Below, in pieces: positions 56,540-64,000 of a stretch of 64,000 bases of DNA; the first letter of the stretch is position 1; the number at the start of each line of letters is the position of its first letter. Location: positions 372,001-436,000 of the forward strand of contig MU839090.1 of the NCBI GenBank assembly GCA_030685235.1, in the 5' to 3' direction. The stretch is from Copromyces sp. CBS 386.78. Lineage: Eukaryota > Ascomycota > Sordariomycetes > Sordariales > Sordariaceae. The translations under genes were made by a program, and so were the position numbers. The notes below the pieces were generated by a model that worked only from the letters and a program-made list of their open reading frames with translations, was not told the origin of the DNA and searched no databases.

Positions 56540-59500
56540 TCATGAAGGTTTTAGTGCCTGCCATCCTCCCATCTGCATGCCACCACTGTCATCATCATCT
56601 AGAAGGTTCACGGTGTTTGACTTCCTAGGCGGAGGCGGCTGCGGAGCCTCGGGCTTCGTCGTCGCCTTCTGAACAAGCGCTGGCGGTGGTGCAAGCGCAG
56701 ATACAGGCACAGGCTTTCGTCCCGGAACCTGTGTCTTCTGCTGAAGATCGGCCAACCCGACAAGACCAACGCCTCCAGGTGGCATGTACCGTGCCTGAGG
56801 CGCAAATCCCGTGCTTGTATTGACGCGCCGAGGTGGCTGTAGGGGCGCGTCCGTGTCTCCATTTTTATTACTGAGTGAAGATAAAGATGTGAAACTCGAT
56901 GAGCTCCCGTTGGCCATGGATAAGGATCCTTGCAGTCCTGAAAGAGACGGGTTTGGAGAACGCTCTGGCTGGAGAGGCTTCCAGCTACTGAGTGTCACCG
57001 TGTCTTCCATAAGCGCAGGTACCGAAGTGCTGGACCCCGGTGATGAAGGTGCTGCTAAGTGGGCAGGTTTCTTTGCTACCGGTGGCGCAGCTTTCTGCTT
57101 AACGGTATTTTGAGACGATAAAGACATCGAGCGGGCCGGAAGTGGTGGTGTGGCTGTTGTCGCTGCCGTATTGACAGGCTTCCTAGCCACTGGTGAACTG
57201 GCCATGGCAGGTCCCGATGTAGAGCCCAAAGCACCCATACCGGTCTGCCTTCGTGGAGGAGGTGGTGGTGGAGGAGCATCGAACTTGCCGTTCTTCCCAT
57301 CTTCGGTGAGTTGCAACCGTCCAACCTTGGCGGGAAGGTTCGACGGATCAAATGGAGGAGGGAGGGGCCTTCTAGGCGCCGAATTTGACGCCGAAGTAGA
57401 GAGCAGCATCGAATGATTGACATGTTCAAACGGTGATGTCGAGAGGCTTGAGAAGGAAGAAAGCCTTGACTCAGACCTTGGGATATTAACCCAGTCAGGT
57501 TCGTCAGTGGGCATGTAAGGGTTGGCTGGCCTTTTGGGATTAAGAATGGTTTGGAAGGCAGGACTCTCGGGTTTTGGTGGCTGGATGGCGGATCGGGGCA
57601 TCTTGCCATTGTCCATCCACCACTTCTGTCGATCAGAGCTGGCTGGGGGGAGGCCAGGCTCGATGGCATCGTAGCCGATTAGATCCTCATCGTCAGAATC
57701 ATCCCCAGCCAGGTTGGCCATGTCACCGCCAATATCCGCTTTCCTGCGTTCGTATATGTCGCGGCTAATCTTGTTGCGAATCCTCTCATTCACAATATTG
57801 ACGGTGCATTCGAAGACAGCATACACTGGCCGATGATCTGAGAATCGCAATGGTGCCGAGTTGTAACACAACTGGCGGAGATTGTGTCCTTTCCTCAGAA
57901 TACGGTCCGTCCACGCTGGTATACGTGCTTTCTCCCTGTAACGTGTTAGCATCGTCGATTATGCGAACCTCGATCAGTCGAACTTACGATGTGTCAAAAG
58001 TGTCGGTACCGATATCGTACTTATACGTCGGGTTAAACGTGATACGTGCCTCAGAATAATAATGGAACGCAAAGCCGGCCATCATTTGTAGGTTCAACTG
58101 CAAGACGTCAGCATGATGACTGAATCTGGAACAACTGGGAGACATACCTGGTCGTTCGCATATAGTTTTGGAAGGTCTCCCTTCCTGACCAGGTCCTTGG
58201 CGTTCTCCAGGTCCAGTCCAATGCGGTAGTTGAAGTCTCCAAACCATATGACAGATTCTACAGGTTTTAGTCATGCCCTACAGTATGTATGGTGTGGTTA
58301 GCTTACCGTGATCGTCAATCCCCCTATTTCTTTGGAACCGGAGGCCGTGATTGATCGTGGCATAATCTCTATTTCGTTCCTCATAGTTGGTGAAACCGGC
58401 AGCAAGATGCGCTGTAACGAAGCATATAGGCGTGTTTGCGTAATCGAGCCTAATCGCAACAGCGCCTTTGTTTCCAGCCATTCCCGAAAGCCCTGTCTTT
58501 TTGACACTGCCTTCAACATTTTTTATGTTATGGAGAGCAGAGGCCTTAACGAAGATGCACAATGCGGCACCCACGAGCTGGCCACTTCTCAACAATACGT
58601 ATTTCTCATCATCAGGTCTGTTGTAGTGTCGATCCAGAGTACCCTTTATCGCACGCTCCCACAGCTGCTTTCTGGTCGGATCACTGTTCATAATCTGCTG
58701 TGGGTTAAGTTCGACGATTTCTTGGAAGCCGATCGCAACAATTTCGGGTTGAGCTTCGCCCAGTTCGGAGGGACAAAGCCAAGACGACAAGTCTTCGTCG
58801 ATACCGTCGGTCTTGCCGTTCAGGTTGAAAGTTCCGATTAGACTGTCTATATCAGCACCATGCAAGACCAGCCCGACACGGGTCAAACTTACATCTTAAT
58901 CTTTTCGTTTGTAGAGAACTCGTTGCTTCGCCGTTGTAGTTCCATAGACACGTAATCGCTGATCGGGTCGTATAGATGAACTGGCCCCTGACCAATCATC
59001 CTGCCAAGAAGGGTATCAATAGTCATCTGCCGCTGTTTGTCCGTGAAGTTATTCACATATAGTCGGGTAGCCGACTTGCGGACGTCGGCGATAGCGCCGG
59101 CAAAGGACATTTTGCCTGACCGAGTGAAGGAACTCTTCAAAGCACCGGTGCCAGCATAAATACGGGACAGAGCATCACCGTTGTCAGCCCAAAGATTGGC
59201 ATGTCGTGACCAAAAGTCCGATGCAGCACCCTCGCCTTGATGGCCCAAGAAAGTCTCGACCGCCATTTGCGATACTATCGTCTGAATGAGGTTCGTTCTG
59301 TCGAGACAGTCCAAACAGTTTGTTCTGAAAACACCCTCTTGTTGTAGCACGACCACATAGCGGCGTTGGCTAGGCGAAGATGTACGTTTGTCAGAGCCCG
59401 CGCTCTCTTCGCCGTCATCTGCTTCGTGGGCCAGGTAATATGCGAAGCCGTCGGCCGAGCCCTCCAGGTAACGCCTGATCTCATGTGCTGCCTCATAGCC

Positions 59501-60835
59501 TTGGGGCCCCTTCGTCTCAGCATGGAAGTCGTACTCGGTAGCTCTAAGAAGAGCATGGTCGCGTGATTGCCCCTCTACTGGCCGGCTGAGGGGACAGTTC
59601 CGAATACCGGTACGGTAAAGCGACGTCAGCTCGTACTCTCCCGGCTTCGACACGCTGAGAAGGTTTATTACGTGTACAGCACCGTATGCCTGCTCCAGAT
59701 CAGAGAAGTGTTTATTGAACGCCGGCTGCGTTCCGTCCGGTGATCGTGTGATGGTAATCTTCTGCTGGTTTGGCAGCAGCCCGGCTTGCTGTTCCCAAAA
59801 GACAGGAACCGAGCCGCGTACTTGAGCATACGAGAACACAACGCCTGACGGGCTCCAATACGTCGTTTCAGTTTCCACAAAATTCGCAACGTTTCCATCG
59901 TCATCAATACCCCGCGAGTTGAATCTCGTGCCTGCCCTTCTGCAGGACAGACGTGAGATGATGGTCAAGTATGAAGGGAGGCCTGTCTTGGCAGCCCTCA
60001 AAGGGGCCGAGGTCTGAGGGATAGCCCATGTCCTACAAAAGCCTCTAATCGCGGAGGTGAGGACACGCGAGGCATCCAACGCATCTCGTTCCTGTTCCTG
60101 CAGCTTGGAGCGGAATTCCACAAGCGGGCGGATCATGTATGAGTTCCAGAGAAAGGACTCGTCGAAATTGTCGATATCGAACGTTACGGCATCAGCTGGC
60201 CTGTCCTGCATGCGGTTGGTAATGTCGAAGTCTGTACTGTAGTAGAATGTCCCGTTGCTAAGAAGCTTTTGCAACTCGACACATGGATGCTCCATTGGGT
60301 CCCTCCGGCCCAGCGGTTGGCCATAAACTGCCGTAGCATCCATTTCCTCGTGAACATCAAGCAGGAAAACATCATCGTAAGCTGCTGAGTTCAAGCAGAA
60401 GAACTGCACACTCTCTATCTTTTCCACCGTCTCTCCTGGACGAAGGGTAGCGACCCTGGAGGCTTGGGTGATGACACAGATGAACACGTCCGGCCCAATC
60501 GAGATCATTCCCAAAGTTCCATAGATGGGCCGTGACGTCAGGGGACGGTACTCGAGCAATAGTTTGTCTGTCCGCGGTGTGAATTCCACCATGCACTTGG
60601 AAGGGATGTTGTCGAAACTGCCGGATCGTGGACGGGCGGAGGCAACGGAGGCGAGGGACCCATTCGCAATGGCTTCGCTCGTGCTCTGACTATGTCGAAG
60701 GATGAGAGCGTGGGATTCCGAGGCGATTGCGATCGCACGGTGAGGGTACTCGCGGATAAGGATTTGGCTCGACTTGTCGAGAGACGGCGATTGGCCCGCC
60801 CAAAGAGCAGACGATGTAGAGCTGTTGTAGTCCAT
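56540..60835 (-). CDS. Synaptojanin-like polyphosphoinositide phosphatase (SAC1 + 5-phosphatase)
   Basis: Exons complement(56540..57935, 57988..58097, 58148..58257, 58307..58842, 58893..60835) encode 1364 aa. Residues about 60-550 are a SAC1 phosphatase domain with the CX5R motif NCLDCLDRTN (Cys507, Arg513). Residues about 648-940 are the inositol polyphosphate 5-phosphatase domain: LIGTFNLNG, GMAGNKGAVA, WFGDFNYRI, IPAWTDRIL and FSDHRPVYA, all with catalytic residues present. The C-terminal 420 residues are Pro/Ser-rich with APPPPPPPRR and PPPRKS blocks, likely SH3-binding or disordered. This domain order is that of yeast Inp51-53, which act in PI(4,5)P2 turnover, endocytosis and trafficking. 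The first intron uses the acceptor at 58843, which gives KIKILIGTF; a nearer AG would break the frame. Confidence 0.95.
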
Positions 60836-62907
60836 GTTGGATAGCAGTTGTTTCGGATGCAGATTAATTACGGCGGAGGTTTAACGTAAGCTAGAGCTCC
60901 CATGTCGAGATCCTTCAGATAATTGGTTTCGTGGGGTCGTGGACGGTTCCGCGGTGGAAGCCACCTGGCAGCAAAGTTCCGAGTATGCTTTCCGATACTA
61001 CTCTCAAGGAGTGATAGTAGCGAATGGTTTAGGCTCGAACGAGGAAGGAACAAGTGAAACGGCAGGCCCAAGCGACCTCTTGCTATAGTGAGAGCGAGTA
61101 ATGGGGCAGCATGAGATACTGGCAATGCGTGCGGTCGTTGAGGACGGGAAGCTTAGTTGAGCAGCTTTGGCGATGGGTTGTCGCAGGACGATAGCTCTCG
61201 TGGGTAGGATGTAGTGTAGGCGAGAGACTATCGACTCGGAACCGTCAGTGTCACTCGATGTCGACGCGGACAAACAGGGGCGGAATTGAATTAGTAGATA
61301 TAAAGTGTAGGTCTCGACGTAAGTATGTACGATAACAAGAGACAAGAATGATCTTCAAGAACGGATGTGGAAAGGTACCGCCGTCCAGATGGAACTTCCT
61401 GGATGAACTGCACGACGGGATGGAGGGGAGCCGGATGACGGCGGCAAGGTGTCGGTCTGGGGCACCCCCCGGCCTTGTCCCCCTGAGCATCGCTTTTCAG
61501 CTGCCTCCACTTTCCGCTACTGCTCCAAGCCTGGGCCGCAAAAGGTTTCCCACTACACGGGCTACGCTACGCCCTGGCCCGTCAGGCTGTCAGCCCTGTC
61601 ATAAGAGCCGCCGTTACCTTACCTTGACGCGGGGCCCAAAAGCTGAAGAGGCACGGGAGGTTGCGGTGCGAGTGCCTTCATCGTTGAATGCAGTCGGCCA
61701 ATTCAGACGCATAGCACCGCAGGCGCAACAAGCCCAATGTTACGAGGGGCAGAGAAGCGTCAGCCTCGCTTTTAACTTTGTCAACTCAGACCGACTGAGG
61801 GAGCTTGACAAGACAACGGGAATTCCACGATTGCGAACCAGAAGGCCGAGGGCAAACACAATGCGATTCACAGACATCAGGGCATTAGTACCCGGATTCC
61901 ATCAACGTATTAAACTCTTCCTTCTCAAAAAGAATATGCTTGTTGACATCTTTGCTGTAGCATGTTTCGCTTTGCAGCAAGTGGCGACTACATGTGAGTT
62001 TTGGAGATAATTTGAGATTCTCTGAAGGTCTCGTGGGATAGCTTCGCGATATGGCGCCCGCGAAGCACTCTGAAACACGGTAAGGTGATATGATTGCCAG
62101 CTAAGAAAATGCTGAAGGTGAAAAAAGCAAACGAAGTGTACGAGAGGCAACAAAAGATAGTAGCATGTAATGCCACAAAAAGGTTTGTGTAGTTGATGGC
62201 TTCAGATTAACGTATGGTGAGATCATGCACTCCTCTATGGGAGTATTCATCCTCTTCCTATCATAATTTTATGTATGTCATCATCACTAGCCATATGGAG
62301 GAAAAAAAAGAAACAGAAGAGATTCAGAAGTTTGCAAAAGTTTGCCCGTTTTATTTCTTGAGCGCTCTCCCGATCTTATCTTATCGCATTTAACTCCCCC
62401 TCATTTCATTGGTTGAGAAAAGGCCACAGTGGATACACGTTGCGTTTCGAGTGGGCACGTACTGACAGGGTTGCGGGCGGTGTAGACAGCTTTAGGTACC
62501 AACCGGCCAGCCTGCCAGCGAGCCCAGCTTGCCGTCAGCTAGTGGAGGTGCCGCCGCTGGAGGTTTGCCAGTTTGACGTGCACCTTCCTTCTCTGGAGCT
62601 CCATTCATTCACTTTCGATCCCGCGCGCCGCTGCCTTCCACTTCCTTGTCTCCCGTCTCCACGCTTTTTTGCTCACCGTCGGTCAACTTTCATTCTCGCA
62701 GCCAATTTTTGGATGTGCAGGACCGTATCCATCACAAAACCCGACCGTTTATCATCTCCGCCGTAGCGAAATTTTATGTTATTGCGATTGCACTATCTGC
62801 TACGCGACCGGTCTCTAGGATAATTGTGAATCCTCAACCAACAGTAACCTTTACATCTGCGAACACACGAAACAGCCTCGCCCGTCAGCCGCGCATCATC
62901 GACCACA
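60836..62907. promoter_or_regulatory. Divergent synaptojanin/PRP39 region
   Basis: 2.1 kb between opposing starts. A 220-codon frame (61348-62010) has no recognisable domain and is compositionally like non-coding DNA. Nothing else is seen. Confidence 0.4.
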
Positions 62908-64000
62908 ATGGGCGACTTCAGCAACTACGGCGGCTCCGATGAGGAAAACGCCGAAATCAAGAGGCTCAACGCTGAGGTGGTAAGTCAATGCAGATATCCG
63001 CTGCTGTGGGCATCATGTCCTGTGTCGCTAACCAGAGCTCATCGCAATCGCATTCAGGATGCCGACACCGACAACTTCGAGAACTGGGAAAAACTGGTAC
63101 GCGCCTGCGAAGGACTCGAAGGCGGTCTCAACAGAAACTCGAGCCCGCAGGCTCTGGCAACCCTCCGCGCCACATACGATCGATTCCTCCTCAAGTTCCC
63201 CTTGCTGTTCGGCTACTGGAAGAAGTATGCTGATCTAGAATTCAACATCTCGGGTCCTGAGTCGGCCGAAATGGTACGGACAGAATCCAGCTCTCTTATC
63301 GCTATTGGGTTTGGTTCTAACGAGCATGTCTAGGTGTACGAGCGAGGATGCGCTAGCATCACCAATTCGGTCGATCTGTGGACGGAGTATTGCTCCTTCA
63401 AGATGGAAACTACTCACACACCCCATCTCGTGAGAGAGTAAGTTCCTAAATCCTTTCCGTCCCCACCCCCCTCAAGACCACCTTACCCGCAGCAAACTGC
63501 AAAGCCGTTCGCGGCTCTTTGTCGACTCGAGAGGGACAAGTACGAATCCGCGACCGTACGAACACGGTGAGAGCAACCACAAGGCAGACATCCTATGCTG
63601 GGACAGTTCTCTCACAATTCATACCAGGCTCTGCTCTTCATAGCAGATATTCTTCGTTCACGTCTTACCTCTTTGCCCGTTCCCCGCTCGCGTATGCCAC
63701 TGAGAAACAGTTTGGTCACTTTGGATGGATGCTTCGTTTACACCGAGTTTCCCCTCTTGTACTTTACTTCCCTTCCCGCCCCTCACTCCCATCCTCGGTC
63801 ATGCAACATTTATTGACACTTTCTTAGGCTTTTCGAGCGCGGTGCTACTCATGTCGGTCTAGACTTCCTTGCCCACCCCTTCTGGGACAAGTACCTCGAA
63901 TATGAAGAGAGACAGGAGGCGCAAGATAAGATTGTCTCGATCCTCAACCGGGTCATTCGGATTCCGATGCACCAGTATGCGCGCTACTTCGAGCGGCTCA
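62908..64000 (+). CDS. prp39: U1 snRNP component PRP39 (partial)
   Basis: Cut by the right end of the window. Exons seen: 62908..62979, 63058..63273, 63334..63437 and 63828..64000. The protein begins MGDFSNYGGSDEENAEIKRL and continues through TPR-like HAT repeats: NWEKLVRACEGLEGG, ATYDRFLLKFPLLFGYWKKYADLE, VYERGCASITNSVDLWTEY, LFERGATHVGLDFLAHPFWDKYLEYEERQ. This is the conserved N-terminal half of PRP39, which is needed for stable U1 snRNP and 5' splice-site recognition. The intron before the last exon would be 390 nt, long for this genome, and may hide an extra exon. Confidence 0.92.

Noticed and set aside
61348..62010. 220-codon frame on the + strand
   Set aside because: Composition is like surrounding intergenic DNA and no domain is seen.

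Overview
The window is nuclear DNA of a filamentous ascomycete, most likely a sordariomycete (Neurospora/Podospora/Chaetomium-like). The evidence is the gene set (PalC, SERCA-type Ca-ATPase, Alr/Mnr2-type CorA, MOB3/phocein-type STRIPAK subunit, class 3 lipase), short introns (about 45-200 nt, GTRNGT donors, CTAAC-like branch points), one or more introns in most genes, and dense mostly housekeeping genes separated by 0.3-5 kb. No rRNA gene, intact tRNA, CRISPR array or bacterial operon is seen. Most exon joins below were rebuilt by hand so that the reading frame and family motifs continue across each junction.

Layout, left to right. 0-9.6 kb: a 60-T homopolymer, a membrane-anchored cupredoxin-like wall protein (-), a 2.3 kb gap, ALG6 glucosyltransferase (-), palC (+), then a tRNA-derived SINE-like element. 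9.6-16.9 kb: LEO1 of the Paf1 complex (-), a MOB3/phocein-type protein (+), a DUF3237 protein (-). 16.9-25 kb: CorA Mg transporter (+), CstF-64/Rna15 (-), prohibitin-2 (+), NEDD8 (+). 25-31 kb: Elongin A (-), THO7 (+), tubulin cofactor A (-). 31-39.6 kb: SERCA Ca-ATPase (+), proteasome beta-3 PUP3 (-), TUG/UBX4 (+), ribosomal protein eL36 (-). 41-47 kb: a small secreted cysteine protein (+), a secreted class 3 lipase (+), 14-3-3 (-). 47.2-52.4 kb is gene-poor, with an AT-rich tract and short tandem repeats. 52.4-64 kb: an unrecognised Ser/Pro-rich protein (-), a synaptojanin-like inositol phosphatase (-), and the 5' part of PRP39 (+), cut by the window end.

Strands alternate almost gene by gene, so most neighbours are divergent or convergent pairs. 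Functionally the window is rich in transcription elongation and mRNA biogenesis factors (LEO1, Elongin A, THO7, CstF-64, PRP39), protein turnover (PUP3, NEDD8, UBX4), ion homeostasis (CorA, SERCA, PalC) and secretion or membrane traffic (ALG6, synaptojanin, UBX4). I see no biosynthetic cluster or defence island. The most unusual structures are a SINE-like element with a conserved-looking hairpin and a repeated tail, a proteasome gene whose ATG stands alone in its exon and is followed by a 19-nt microexon, a 14-3-3 gene with an 8-nt microexon, a GC-AG intron in the CorA gene, and a cupredoxin domain that appears to have lost a copper ligand.
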